Source: Gordius sp. MW1 (lineage: Eukaryota; Nematomorpha; Gordioida; Gordea; Gordiidae). From it: a DNA stretch of 64,000 nucleotides. This document shows, piece after piece, positions 1-12,411 of the stretch; within the stretch, counting starts at the first letter, position 1, and the number at the start of each line of letters is the position of its first letter. Where the stretch lies: contig OZ038530.1 of assembly GCA_964036665.1 (NCBI GenBank), positions 5,146,001 to 5,210,000 of the forward strand. Direction: 5' to 3'. A program made the translations under genes and the position numbers. Under the pieces are notes generated by a model. That model was given only the letters and a program-made list of their open reading frames with translations, did not search any database and was not told the origin of the DNA.

Positions 1-732
1 ATCTAAATCATGGATACTCATAATTAAACGAATACATAATAAAATTATTAATCAGAATCCAGCGCAATTGTTTAAATTTTGTCCGAGACTCACCACTTTG
101 ACTTTTCTAGGCCCAGCTCGCCAGAAAACTGAATTTTAATTATAAAACTTGGCTCGCCCAAAAAAGTTCACGAAATTTTATATACACCGAACAAGAACTT
201 ACATTCTAACACAAAGAATATATGTTCCTCAATTGATGTATTGACTAAGAGTATAATAATTTATAATATTGCGTGTTAAATTGTACGTTCTTTAATAGAA
301 ACTGGCTTATATTTTAATTAGAACCTCCGAAGCCATTTGAAAAGTCAAAATAATCTACCGAGTTTACTGAATTAGACTCGATTTTTAATGAACCATCTTC
401 TTGAATATTCGTGCAGGTCATTAAATAACTCAAAAGTTGCAGAGAATATCTGTTTATTATGGCATCAATACTATAGTATATATATTATTACCGTCAGGCT
501 AAAAGGTTATAAAATAAAATAAGGTTTGACTGGAGTTTCAAAGGGAAAAGTGTTCAGCCAGGCTGTCGGGTCGGGGATGCAGGCCCTAAATACTTTAATG
601 TCTCGCTTATGCAAGGAAGATTTTGGCACAGAGGTAGATAGACATAAAAACAACTAAAAATCAAAAGCTAGTTTTTTTATATATTCGAAAATTATAATCA
701 AAAATGGCCAAATAAGTTTTAACTGAATAAAA

Positions 733-738
733 TTTATT
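733..738 (-). promoter_or_regulatory. Polyadenylation signal AATAAA of the receptor gene
   Basis: TTTATT on the plus strand reads AATAAA on the minus strand, about 185 bases past the stop codon at 922. It is the nearest canonical hexamer; the cleavage site is inferred. Confidence 0.4.
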
Positions 739-921
739 ACAATACAATTTAAATCATATTTTATAATGACTAATACTTTTTAGACATGTTTGCAAATGAA
801 TGATTTGCGAAGGATAATAGCAATATTTAAACCGTTTAAAATAATAAATTTGAGAAAAAGGTAAGTGGTTTAACTGTTCATTTCCTTTAAATATTTTCTT
901 AGTTCCTTATTTTAAAGAGTA

Positions 922-3843
922 CTAGTTCAGTTCCAATTTAGTTTCAGGAACTATATGCTTGGAAATAGTTCCTTTAACAACTCTAGCCACGTCATATGTA
1001 AAATATAGTTGCAAAAACCCTAACAATGTTTCTTTATATAAAATTTTATATGTAATTTTTGAATATTCAATAGAAATAATATATTTTAAGATTTTGACAT
1101 TAAAATAATACTTTGAGTAAGGAGATGAGTAAATGATGAAAAAGGATACTAGAACCGTGACAACGACAAATATTATTAATAGTATTCGATCCATAACAAT
1201 GGCAAGTTGCATCCATTCTTCACGAATTTTTTCTTTAGTGTCTTGCTCCCACATTCTAGCCTCTGTTATATCTATCATTTTTTGAATTTTTTCAAGAACA
1301 ATCATCAGCTTTTTTTCAACTATTAGGTCATTTATAAAGGCAGCTGGCTTACCAGCCTGGGTATTAGACCTTTGACTAGGGGACTTGAGGTCAGAAACTT
1401 TGGAATCAAAGCTTTTATTTGTAGCATCTTCGCCCGACGTACTATTACTCAGAGTGTTGTAATTGCAACCAACTCCCTTACTTTTGCAAAATGACATCTC
1501 TCTACAGACGGTATCTTTTGTTAAAATTCTTTTCCTAAGGTCTAGTTGCGGAAATCGTGATATTTCAGTCAAATAATTAGAGTCTTCTTCGCCATAATTA
1601 TTCTCCAAACCTAAACCAAAATTTATAAAATTGTCTGTACTTTTGGCTTCGGATAATCTAGATAAGCTATTAAGCTCGGTACCATCTTTAGTGCTGCAAT
1701 TATAATTAATAGCGTTGACTGGCATCACTGTGTGATATTGGGCTGCTAATCTCTGAATGTTTTGTCTTTCTAATTTAGCTAAGGCATTTTCGTCTTTTAC
1801 TAGTCTATCAGTGACATCAGTATTTTCAGATGCTGGAAAAGAAGTAGTCATATGTTTTTGCAATTCACGCACCATCCTGTTAGGACTCATGGTATTGTTA
1901 TAAATGTATTCGCAATAGAAATTAGGATAAGAAGCTAGCGGCAATGTTCTAGGTAAAGGACTTAAATGAGTTTGTTGCATTTTAGGCGCCTTTAATTTGG
2001 AAGCATTTTTTCCATGGTAAGTCTAGCAAATTTTTAGATGACTTTAACTATTTGAATTAGTGTTACATTGAAATAAGTGACATTTTAATGTACGGAGAAT
2101 TGTCTTAATTAAACATTTACTTTTATCTTGCTTTTGAGGGAAGTTTCAAAATTCAAAAGCAAAAACTTGGCTAGGTAATCTAATGCTAGACGTTTTAAGA
2201 AAGGCGGCATCTCTCTGCCGCGATATCCTTTATGATGTAGATTTAACGTAAAAACTGTCATGCCCGTGGCCAAAGAGACTATTACAATAGTAACCCCATA
2301 ATATACACCTATAAATTAGTCCTAATATATGTTTTGGAACACAAGATTTAAAAATAATTTCACAAGTAATAATTAATAGATTTAGACATTAAGTGTGACC
2401 ATATATAATTTAAGCGCTAAACTAAGATGAATATTTATATGAGAATAAATTATAATGAGAAACTTGACTAGTTTATAAATTTTATAACAAACCTATTAAA
2501 GGCAACTCCTCAGAGGTAGGTGGCATACTTTCAGCTACTAACATCATAAAAACCGTCATGGATAATAGTGTTGTTATACCCAGCGTTACTTTTTCGCCAG
2601 AATCACTGGGCATATAAAAGCCCAAAAGAGCTATGGCTGTGATTAAAACGCAGGGCATCACGAAATTAAAAATGTAAAATAGGGGTCGTCTTCTCAATCG
2701 TATGCTATATGTTAGGTCAGGGTAAGGTTCAATGCAACAGGAATAATAAACTACGTTTCTTTTTACCTAAAATGTAATTTAATACATTATATTATGATCA
2801 ATATTACTAATTATTATCAATTATATATCTCGATTCTAATTTTTTGTATTGCTAAAATTTTAGGTTATGTTAATTGGTTTCTATGTTTTGGCATGTCACA
2901 CAAATAGATATAATACTGAACCATTTGACATTATTATACATTCTTTAATTATATACTAGATATGCAAAAAGTGGGAAGGAGGAGAATTTTTTAATTTTAA
3001 CACTAAATCCAAGTACGTATTATATAAACAAACACGTTTTAACTTGTAATCCAATCAGTTCCCATTCACCGTTAGGAACGTAGTTAGTTAGGTCAGCTTC
3101 ATCCGATGGCTGTATCAAATTTATTTGAAACCCATCATAAGTCCAAGATGCAAATTTCATTGAACAATTTTGCTCGTCGAATGGGAAATAACGAACGCTG
3201 ATCCTACACGAGCTATGTAATATGATGGCGGATAGAAGGGTGACATTTCCGTCTGAACTAACTATGGCGTATGTTGAAAGAATGGCATCTTTGTAGTTTT
3301 GATCCAAACTGCAAACCCCTTTTAAAAGGAAGAACATTTAGTTTTGTTACTTGTTATACAATATAATATCCGGTTTCCAAATTGCGGTTTCGGGCAACCT
3401 TATAACAGATATATTTCCATAATTTCTGGGATCCCATTTGAGTTTGAAATCTATCCAAGCCTAACGTATGCAAATATAATTATCTCTTTCTCAAAGGTTA
3501 AATTTAAAAGTGAATGATAGACCGATTAGAAATGCATTTAATTATATCTTAGAAATTAACTTGGTTTAGCCAACAGCTTGTTGTTAAAACTTGGTTTCGT
3601 TCATCCTGTAAAAATGTTAAATGTTTTCAAATATTGTACTAGATGATTTATAATTCATATAATAAAAAAATTTAATTAAATGTTCATCATTTATTACCAC
3701 ATTAATAATTTGAGTTAGGGACAAACCAAAGGAAACATTAATGGGCATGGTAGCGGTGACTGAAGGTCTAATATGCTTATCGTAATCGCTCATCAAATAA
3801 CGAATCAGCCTATACTCCGTTTCATCAAAACTCCCTGGTGATA
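922..3843 (-). CDS. Nicotinic acetylcholine receptor alpha subunit (alpha7-like), 5' exon missing
   Basis: Ligand-gated cation channel subunit of the Cys-loop family, acting at the plasma membrane as part of a pentamer. I assemble seven exons (minus strand): 3843-3698, 3605-3561, 3460-3351, 3308-3044, 2766-2493, 2308-2121, 2022-922; all junctions are GT..AG and the phases agree, giving about 708 codons. Visible landmarks are loop [10 protein letters not shown], the Cys-loop from [17 protein letters not shown], the loop B tryptophan in ASWTYDG, and a vicinal cysteine pair in [12 protein letters not shown], which marks an alpha subunit. M1-M3 follow, with M2 [16 protein letters not shown], then a long cytoplasmic loop and M4 (about 1110-1210). 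The first exon with the signal peptide is not in the exons I can see; it should lie above 3843. The tail after M4 is about 60 residues, longer than usual, so the last exon may be spliced before 922. An AATAAA lies at 738-733. M2 resembles alpha7-type subunits, but I cannot assign an orthologue. Confidence 0.92.
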
Positions 3844-3865
3844 CTATGGGGCAAATAAAAATCAA

Positions 3866-6264
3866 TAATCAAAATTTTTGACATATATCAACTCGTTTAT
3901 AAAGATTTAAAATTAGCCGATGTTACTTAGTGGTCCAATTTTAAGTTTCGAAATTAGGCGGTAACATGGTATGATAAAGATTATGCATATATTTTATTAT
4001 AAAATATAATGTGAACTTTCTTTAAGGCAAGAAATATTAGCCATGTTTCAAATTAATTTATCACGCATACGCAAATTTGGATTCCAATTTCAGCACTTTG
4101 GTTGAAAACATCATTAACGTAAACATTTAAATAAAAATATTAATTCATGCAAATTGCACGTTTTATCAATAATAAGATTAAAATGATTAGCTTAGGTCGT
4201 TGTCCCTAGATTATATATTACGCTCAATCGGCTGATTTAATTGGGCTTACTATTATACTAAATTGTTATAAAAAAATGCGATTTATAATAGACAAAATTC
4301 ATTTATATTAGTATTCTAAGACACATTTAATATATGAAAATTGTTGTTAAAACTGATTAGAAGACGATCTTTAACTTAATATGTCCTATTATATTTATCT
4401 GGCAATGTTTTGTTTATTATGCAATCAAACGTAGGTCTGGAAGGTGATTTATAGGGCTTTTATGATGATCAAAAGCAATTTAAAAAAGCACGCTAATGAT
4501 AAAATAAATTAATGTTTTAGAGTGCACTGTAACTTATAATAAGAAGTACATATTTTCAATTATACTAAACATTGGTGATCACGGTATTTACTAGCATTTT
4601 AAAGTAATATACTCTCTCAATGGTAGGCTTATACATTATGTACAAATACAGATTCTGTTAATTATTATGCAATTTTTCAATTTTTTCATTCAAAAATTAA
4701 AGCAATAACTAATGGGACTATATGAAGTATACTCAGTCATTTTAAGAGATTTATTAGCAGGAGCATTAGAGGGAGATAAAAAATAATTTTAATTATTTTA
4801 TGATATTTCGTCCTATTCAAGGACATCGTCGGATTAAAATAAAATTCAATTGATAATTAAAATAAAATAATACAATTAAATGGAACGTTCTATAGGTAGG
4901 TTAATATTATAATGATAATCAGTCCTATTTTATTACAATGTTAATTCATAATTTAAAATTAAAATGCCAAGTGGAATATTAAACAAAAATCAAAAAAATT
5001 ATGCAACCATTTTCCTCCTATATTTATCAATATCCTTATTAAAAAGGATTAATTATATATGCTCGATAAATTTCTAAGTGTCATATAATTTCAAGATGAG
5101 CTAATCAATTATAAAAAAATAAAATAATAATATTGAAGTCCTCGAAATAAAATATTTTAAAATATAATAGATTTTATATGACAAAGCAGTTAACTGGGTT
5201 TTAAAGGGCAAAATTCCCTGCCCAGTCTACTTAAAAATGTCTCCAAACATTAGTCTTAGACGATTTTGACATGGAAATGAGTTTTATTGTTAGTTTGCAC
5301 AGATTACAATGAGAAACTAAAACTTTTTAATATAGTATTTGAATATGGCGACGTGAGTTGGGATAGATAAATAAATAAGGTGTTCTTGTAAACCAATGAT
5401 TTACATGATAAAACTTAACTAATATCATATTAAACTAAATCTTTATAATACATCAGAATTTCAGATTAGTTTGTTATATTTGATTCCATATTAAAAATTA
5501 AAACACTTGGACTAAGTTATAATTATTGTTACAAAAATATAAGATTATTACACCGCCATTTTAAGCTGCAATAGTGAGTGAGCTATTGAAATTTATTAAC
5601 TAATTGTCGTAATTAATACATAATGATGCCGCTATACATATTAAAATGGCTGCCAATTGATCGTGTTTGTCATTAGCAAAGGATTTTTAAATAATGCACT
5701 ATCAAAACATAGTTGTATGATAATTTGTTTTCGAAAAATAATTAGATACTTTAATCGTTTCTTTACCTTAAAACATTTCATTGTTTTTATTATAAAAAGT
5801 ATCAATTTCCTTTTCTTTAAAAAAATTCTATTTAGAAACTAGATTCTTGTAACTAGTTCCTTGAATAAATCTAGTCATTGCAATAGAGATCGTTTAGCTT
5901 TGCTCATCAACGAACGATTTTGTCAATTTCAAAATTTTATGTAAAGTAGTATAAATTATAATAACCTTTTAAAACAGGACAATTTAGGTACAAGATGGTG
6001 TAAGATCTATTTTTAGCAATTTTAAATTACAGCTTTATTAATATCTATTATATATTTTACAGAATATTATAAATGAGCTTTTGTTTGGCAGGCTATGGTG
6101 AAAAATGTTGTAAAGGTATATTCATGGGATTTAGAAAATTAGATTATTATTTTGTCCACCTTAACTTGCTAACGTTGATTAGTTTAAACATTTTAACTGA
6201 GAAAATCGTAACGGACTTACACCTCCATAGCCGTAATCCTATGTTTTTTTAAAATAATGGATAT
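3866..6264. other. AT-rich stretch without recognisable genes
   Basis: This should contain the first intron, first exon and promoter of the receptor gene, but I could not identify a signal-peptide exon. Open frames here are short and uninformative. No repeat family was recognised. Confidence 0.4.
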
Positions 6265-6600
6265 AGTGTTTTTATCCTGTCTCCATCTCGAAAGCAAAAT
6301 CTCGCCTTAGGTATTGCTAGAAGCTCATATCGGTCGACAAAATGGTTTTTTGAGTCCAGAGGAGGCTACTTTTTTTGATTTTCCTCATAACTTACACTAC
6401 TTGGATATTTAGATATTCAATATTTTAGAAATTTACATTCGATATTAAATGTTATTTACATTACTCGATTAATTCATAAATTATGATTGCGATGGTTAAT
6501 AGAATTGAAGCCAGGCTTTCCCTGTCTTAAACTCGTCCTGTATCGAGGTCGAAATTCTCGTCTCGATCTCAAATAAATTATATAAACTGTCATTTCGTCT
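6265..6600. mobile_element. Decayed hAT-like element, relative of the 22992-24719 transposon
   Basis: From 6265 the sequence reads TAGTGTTTTTATCCTGTCTC and then a run closely matching the right end of the 22992-24719 hAT element (shared block CTCGAAAGCAAAATCTCG). Near 6525-6590 the reverse complement shows GAGATCGAGACGAGAATTT, matching the left end of that element. Both ends are therefore present, heavily mutated, around about 200 bases of internal sequence, as expected for an old internally deleted copy. No target-site duplication was identified. Confidence 0.6.
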
Positions 6601-7860
6601 CAAGAAACTGAAGCTTCATGAATTTGCAGCACTAAATATTTCTACTTAATATAAAACGTATCATAAATAGCCTCAAAACAGGTCTTTCAATATTACTGAA
6701 CACATAGGCAATTAATATCTTTACTATTCTTACAGCCGCAATTCTAATCAATCACAATTTGTATCACTTAAGCATCCCTAAGCAACTATAAAAAAAAGTT
6801 TCCATAAATAGAATGTGTGAATTAATAAGTAAGTTTTTGTTTCAAGATTGGAAATGGTAAATGATATTTTCAAGGCTAAAGTAATATTTATAATAAATAA
6901 GATAAGATTGTGTTTCTTAATATGGCATCGGTAATCTCTGATGTTTAAATTAATAATTGAGAACTGTTTTTTAAGTCTGTTCTATGTTTATTATATGACC
7001 ATTGTAAATTTAAAAACTATGTCAATTTGATAAATATGAATCATAATATATTAGTGAAAGCATTATTTACTTGCAAAAAGTTGATTACTGCATATAATTT
7101 AGTTTTCTAATGTGATAAATTTAAATTGATTTTGCACATACAAATTATGTGTGCAACATTTCTAAAAAGTCTAGATAAAGTCTTAAACAAAAATTCATTT
7201 GTAATAATTAATTTAGATTTATTATTTTATTCTTAAACAAATTAAAATTATTTTTTGGTTCGAACTAATTAATTCAAGTAATATTAAGCTCTTTTTATTT
7301 AATTTTTAATAATGAATGCTTTACATACTGTATTAAACCGTAAATTGTCATTAGCTGGTTCTCTCGATGTATCTAAATCTCAATAATCTTATAAATATTT
7401 ATATTTGAATGTGATCACATTTGCATACCTATATAAACCTAAAATTAAGATTTGGTTTTATGCTAGTATTTTACACATTATATTAAGAATAATAAGTCTT
7501 ATGTTCATTATATATATTATGTATATTATTTATTGAAATGGAATGCAATAAATCATAAAGAATTGAAACAATATTAATTACAAACTTACCACTGCTTAAA
7601 ACGAATGATAAATAGTGGGCTAACAAAAAATAATTAAGCATGAAGAGAAATTAATATCGAAATGGAATGGGAGTCAATATTTGGGATATGGGTAGCCTCA
7701 TATTATAACGTTATAAAAACAAATTTGTTAAGTATATTATAAGAGTCTTTTTTTTCAAATAATTGTAGGAAAATCTTTAATATAAAAACTATTTTTTTAA
7801 TATAACTAAAAATATGAAATATATGTGGGCAATCAAATCATTTATGGATGATGTTCTCAA
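6601..7860. other. AT-rich noncoding stretch
   Basis: No coding exon, RNA gene or recognised repeat seen. Confidence 0.35.
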
Positions 7861-7863
7861 ATG

Positions 7864-8110
7864 GATGCAGTGGCGTAGCTGGCATTTTTCCCTTGGGGGC
7901 CGAACTTTAATTTTACAAGTGGGATGGAACAAACGGCGATTGAGGATTTTTTCCATAGCCATTTGTCAAACTCAATAGTCAGCTATTCCTTTGTGTAATT
8001 CTTTCAAAATTCGCTTGATTCGTACCTCTCTAAGTCTATATCAATATTATGCTCTCAAATCTTAGATCTTCCCTCTATTCTTCGACTTTCACACGAGCAA
8101 GTGAAATTTA
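7864..8110. mobile_element. hAT-like terminal fragment (CAGTGGCGTAGC end)
   Basis: Begins CAGTGGCGTAGCTGGC followed by a G-run and GGCCGAAC. The start at about 62551 is organised the same way (GTGGCGTAGTTAG, G-run, GGCCGAGC), and both later carry a TTTGTCAAACT block about 90-110 bases in. CAGNG-type ends are common in hAT transposons. Only one end is recognisable and no duplication is visible, so the boundary at 8110 is approximate. Confidence 0.4.
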
Positions 8111-8111
8111 A

Positions 8112-8200
8112 GACCATTGACTGGCCTTTTTAGGTCAATCCACTCACCCGTTAACAATATTTAAAAGGCCGTATCCGGTTGGGGTCCTTATACAAAATTT
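8112..8200. repeat. GC-rich transposon-end repeat, copy 1
   Basis: The block around TTTTTAGGTCAATCCACTCA is repeated about 400 bases downstream at 8511 (TTGTTTAGGTCAATCGGCCT), with similar flanks rich in GGCC. The two look like copies of the same terminal sequence. Confidence 0.4.
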
Positions 8201-8508
8201 GTGCTTCTTTTTATATTTGATTTTATTTTTTTATCTAAATATTTAAACAACTTATCTATGTTACAGATGATATTAATAATCATGGGCAAAACTTTGATCG
8301 AAAAAGTACTGGAAAGAATAGTTATCTCAATATTGAGAATAAAGTAAAATTTTGCATTTAATGAATGATGCATATGGTTGTAATTAAAAAGATTATATTA
8401 AGGCTATATAAAATTTTACAGCGTATAGTGAGTTTGTGCAAATCAATTGTAAAGGCTATAAATCGGTATACTGACAAGAAAGATTTATTTTTTAGAATAC
8501 TTCCAACT

Positions 8509-8665
8509 AGAGACCTGCAACGGGCTTGTTTAGGTCAATCGGCCTGCCCGCAGTAAAAATTAAAAAGCCCGGCCCGGCCCTTTAAAATTTTAAATTATAA
8601 GCCCGGGTCCGGCCCGCTAATTTTATACAAAGCCCGAGTCCCCGGGCCCGTAAATAATAAATTAA
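8509..8665. mobile_element. GC-rich hAT-like end starting TAGAGACCTGCAACGGGC
   Basis: TAGAGACCTGCAACGGGC is followed by repeated GCCCGG-type motifs. Similar ends occur at 10240-10395 (ending GGGCCGTGCAGATCTCTA), 11340-11480 and 40640-40740 (ending GGGCAATCAGGTCTCTGG). The TAGAGA..TGC end with GGGCCGGG repeats resembles known hAT-type termini. This is inferred from sequence style; no transposase or duplication is seen. Confidence 0.4.
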
Positions 8666-8934
8666 TAATCCCCGGTCAGTCGAGTTCTTCTATCTTGTAA
8701 GAGGCGACCTACAGGAAAAATTTCTTTTACAAATGGCACTTCGGGAATAAAACCATATAAGCCAATGTAAAACCCTTATTTAAAGTTACAATGTTTTTAG
8801 TAAAGTTACTTGGCTTTTTTACTTTTCCACCATTTTAAAGTTTTAGGTTATTGATATAAAATGAAAAAACAGTGATATTTTTCAAAAATAACTTGAAAAG
8901 ATAAATTTTAGAATTTGTTTTAAATTTGTTAATG

Positions 8935-9316
8935 ATAATAAGTATAAAAATTTTGGCCGGGGTCGGATAAAGTAGAAGTAAGCAACAGTCAGCATTAGTT
9001 TGCAGGAAATTATTTAGCCAGTTTCGCAATTATTAGATATAAAGCAACAACCTAGACTTAGGTCCAAAGAAATTCACTAATAAAGGCAATCAGTCGGGCA
9101 CAAAAACAAAAATGGAATTTGAGCTCGGGCGAAAAAAGTAAAGCCAATAAGCGGTAGCTAGTCTATTTGCGAAAGTATATAAAAGTCTTTTACAGAAGCA
9201 TAAGTCCACAGTCATTAAAACCCGTAAAAGTTTCCACGGCAAATATTAAAAAATTACAAGTTGAACATGGCACGACGGACAACCAAAAGCAAGCCCATAA
9301 ATTGCATAGCAATTAA
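8935..9316 (-). mobile_element. Helentron-like (HINE) element, subfamily B, minus-strand copy
   Basis: On the minus strand the element starts at 9316 with TTAATTGCTATGC and the shared 20-base subterminal repeat TTGCTATGCAATTTATGGGC (9312-9293), the same 5' end as the large copies at 32046 and 34300. The interior differs from those copies. Instead it aligns with 12530-12790: shared blocks include TCGCAAATAGAC, GGTTGTTGCTTTATA and TGCTTACTTCTACT. The 3' end is not clear; 8935 is where recognisable similarity fades. Confidence 0.55.
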
Positions 9317-10239
9317 TATAAATAATCTTACATAATTGTTGTAGCTGTGGTTAAGTAGTTAAATCACTTAACTTTTACGCGCCTATGCAAATGAGATAAC
9401 GTGTTGTATCTTGCCGACTAATGGGAGGAATAATGTTTAAGGTAATGAGGGTGTGAATAAAATGTATTGTATTTTGTTATGTGAATAGATGTGCACTAAT
9501 TAGAAAGCAGACGTCAAACGGTCGGCATCCCTCATGCAAATTGAGAAGTGCATCGACAAGGTTTAAATAGCGAGAATTTGACTATGATATAATCAGTTAT
9601 TTAATTTTATAATCAGTTATTTATTTTTGTTATTTTGTCCAACGGGAGGAGATATTTATTTTTCTGTGCAGGACACGTTAGTCCTGCGGGGGGGGGGGGG
9701 GGGGGGGTATGTTTATTTTGCATCTTTACAACGCTTGGGTCCAGTGGCAGTATCGACGAAGAACTTAACGGCCCTAATCCACGACCTTTCATTTTACCCG
9801 TTCGTCGAGCCTATTGGTCGCACAAATATTCTTAACCACCGGCCATCGTTCAGCTTCGACCTTTAATATTCTTCAGAAGAGCATTATCCGACCGATAATA
9901 TATTTATTTATTTACTTTTGCGGACTTATTAATAATTAATTCATTCTAAGCTGCTAGAGCGCATAATGGGGATGCAAGGATGGGCGGCTGCCCCCCCCCC
10001 CTCCAAATCCAAAAATCTGGATCTAAAAAACATTTTTTTGTCCTACCTAAACTGCCCCCCTTTAATTTAAATTGGCCACAAGGGATCAAGTGTATAAATT
10101 ATCTTTAACATCTATAATGCGGATTGAGAAATTGATGAATTAATGAACTAAGATGGAAAAAAAATTTAACTTTCCAATATAATAAAAATTAGAACATTAT
10201 AAAACACCATCTTTTATACTAAATCTAATTGATTTTGTA
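9317..10239. other. Noncoding stretch with G-run and G/C-tract element remnant
   Basis: Holds a pure G-run near 9690-9707 and, at about 9970-10070, a degraded relative of the G/C-tract hAT-like family (GGCGGCTGCCCC.. and ACTGCCCCCC blocks). Open frames across the G-run are artefacts. Nothing else is identified. Confidence 0.35.
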
Positions 10240-10395
10240 GCGGGCTTTTAACGGGCCCTAAATATATCTAGGCCCGGCCCGAGCCTGTTAAGTTATATTA
10301 AGGCTCATCCAGGCCCGGTCCGTTGTTTTATTTTTAAGCAGAAGCACGTCTAAGCCCTCCTCGCGGTCCGGGCCGGGCCGTGCAGATCTCTACTT
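10240..10395. mobile_element. GC-rich hAT-like end, ending CAGATCTCTA
   Basis: GGGCCC/GGCCCGG repeats end in GGGCCGTGCAGATCTCTA. The reverse complement, TAGAGATCTGCACGGCCC, is the same kind of end as at 8509 in the opposite orientation. The other end was not found. Confidence 0.4.
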
Positions 10396-10735
10396 CAAAG
10401 TAAGATTCAAGAAAATGCTGTGAAAATAAACAATAATTAATTAACAAGGATTTCGAGCTCGTACTCCTACGCCTAACAAGGCTTCTTCCTTCCCCTTTAT
10501 CCCTTCAAGCCCCCTCCCAAACCTCATTGCCCCCCTCCCATTTCTAAATAGGCGCCCTTAAGTCACTCATCTCCTCCTTGAGAACTGCAAACCCGAACCC
10601 GACCCCACCCGAAAGCATTTTAAAAATTTTCAACCCGAACCCGACACGAAAGCGTTTCAATTTTTTAAACCGAATTCCTCCGAACGCCTCATAAATTTTG
10701 GTATCCATCGCCAGAGTAAGAAAAATTGCGGTGTG

Positions 10736-10893
10736 CATGGGCGTAGCCAAGGTGGCAGGGACGGGCGGCTGCCCCCCTCTAAATTTAAAAAATCTTAGAT
10801 ATTTTATCTAATCATTGCTAAAATTTAAAAATAGTTTCCCCCTCCCTTAATTATTATTGCCTCCATCTAATTTCAATCCTGGCTAGGCCCATG
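10736..10893. mobile_element. G/C-tract MITE (CATGGGCGTAGCC ends), copy 1
   Basis: Begins CATGGGCGTAGCCAAGG and ends CCTGGCTAGGCCCATG, inverted ends of a 158-base element with internal C-tracts. Flanks GCGGTGTG and AAGGTGTT agree at only 5 of 8 positions, so the duplication is decayed. Same family as 30085, 45912, 46611, 47947 and 50872. Confidence 0.7.
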
Positions 10894-11339
10894 AAGGTGT
10901 TTAAAATTTAATCTACAAATCAAAGTGCGATTTATGAAACTAATTGATACCACAAATTGTGATTTACCAAATTTATTTGAATGATTTATTATATATAAAT
11001 ATGATAGCATCATCTACAATATCGGGTCACTTTGACTTAAATATATAGTATTGAAAATGAATAATATAATAAATTTATTTGAACTTACTAAGATTTGTTA
11101 TATAATTATATATATATATATATGTAGTTTAAATTAATAATGAACTACCACAATTTAAAAAATTATTTTGTTGTTATATTTTACCTTTCACGAGTCAAAT
11201 TTAAATTTGCGTCCAAATTCAAAGAATCAGATTTGAAAAAACAAAAGGAATTTAATTAACTGAAATTAACATTTCGATATTAATTAAAAAAATAGCATTG
11301 AGATATGTCCCGTGTATTTTGCAATGTAAGATTCATAAT

Positions 11340-11480
11340 CTTTGACCCGACACTTTAAATTCAACCCGACCCGACCTAAAAGCATGTTGAAATTTTCAAC
11401 CCGAACCCGGCCCGAAAGCATTTTTGAATTTTCGACCCAAAGACATTTTAAAATTTTCAACCCGACACCCGTGCAGTTCT
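11340..11480. repeat. GC-rich CCCGAACCCG repeat block
   Basis: Repeated CAACCCGA.CCGACC and AAAGCATTTT.AAATTTT segments, ending CCCGTGCAGTTCTCTA, similar to the GC-rich hAT-like ends at 10240 and 8509. A similar block without a clear end lies at 10560-10680. Confidence 0.4.
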
Positions 11481-12039
11481 CTATCTCCCCCCCCCCCATC
11501 CCTCACTTACACTAGCGTCGACGCAACAAACTGCACAATCATCGTTAGAGCTCATCAATTGATAATAAATAGTCGAACATTTAAATAAAAAAATTTTACG
11601 GTAGTAGGGTTTAAGCAATAAACTTTTGGTCGGTTTTTCCGTCGAGATTTACAAATTTTCTATAGATCGTTATATCAAAATTTGGTAGAATTTATATCCT
11701 AAGTGATTTTTATATTATTGTTAAAATTGTTTTTAATATTGTAATTTGAAGAGTTTGTAAAACTGTTGCAAGGTGAAACATTCTAGTTTATCGAGTTCAA
11801 GACGCAACTTTTTAATTAAAAAAAAGCCCGTCGATATTTCCTACACGTTCTAACATTAATAACACCTGTTTAAGCAAATTATGAGCCCTGCAACTTGTTG
11901 TTCATTAATCTTAGCTCGGCCTGAGACTGGTGCTTTTGCTTTTGTACTCCCTCTCGGCAAAAAATAGTATGTCCTATGTTGCCTAAAAATGATTAATGTC
12001 CGTTAAGTAATTTTTATTTGTTTTAACCCTTATTTATTG

Positions 12040-12310
12040 TTTGATCATTTGGCAGTTGGCACTATATATATCCTCCCCCTAGACATTCTCCACCCCTCCC
12101 CCCCCCCCCCTCCTCCTTTAATCGCATAGCAAATTTGCTAGGTTTATACAAAGTATGGATGAGTTTTGTAAGAATAATACCCAAGAACTAGGTGCAAGTC
12201 CGAAGGACAATATACGGGCCTCCCCTAACCCCACACGGGGGCTCCCCTCATGCCCCTGCCCCACCCCCTCCTTGCCCCACCTGGCTTTCTTAGGGGTGAG
12301 GCCCCTGTTA
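12040..12310. mobile_element. Helentron-like 3' end fragment
   Basis: The order C-rich tract, CGCATAGCAAATTTGCTAGG, TTTATACAAAGTATGGATGAG, pyrimidine-rich stretch and a GGGG..CCCC hairpin (around 12291-12306) matches the 3' region of the elements ending at 33823 and 37125 (there GCATAGCAAATATGATACAT, TTTATACGAAGTA.AGATGAG, GGGCC-GAA-GGCCC). It is a more diverged copy with no partner 5' end directly upstream. Confidence 0.45.
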
Positions 12311-12411
12311 ATATCAACTGTCGTATATTTAGATTTTCGTAAAACGCGTGTGGGCAAAAGATTCGGGCAATTCAGATTCACTTATTGCATTATTTTGCTC
12401 GGAATTATTAA

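Noticed and set aside
9627..9866. Open frames with a Gly run
   Set aside because: They cross a poly-G tract; both forward frames look similar and have no gene context.
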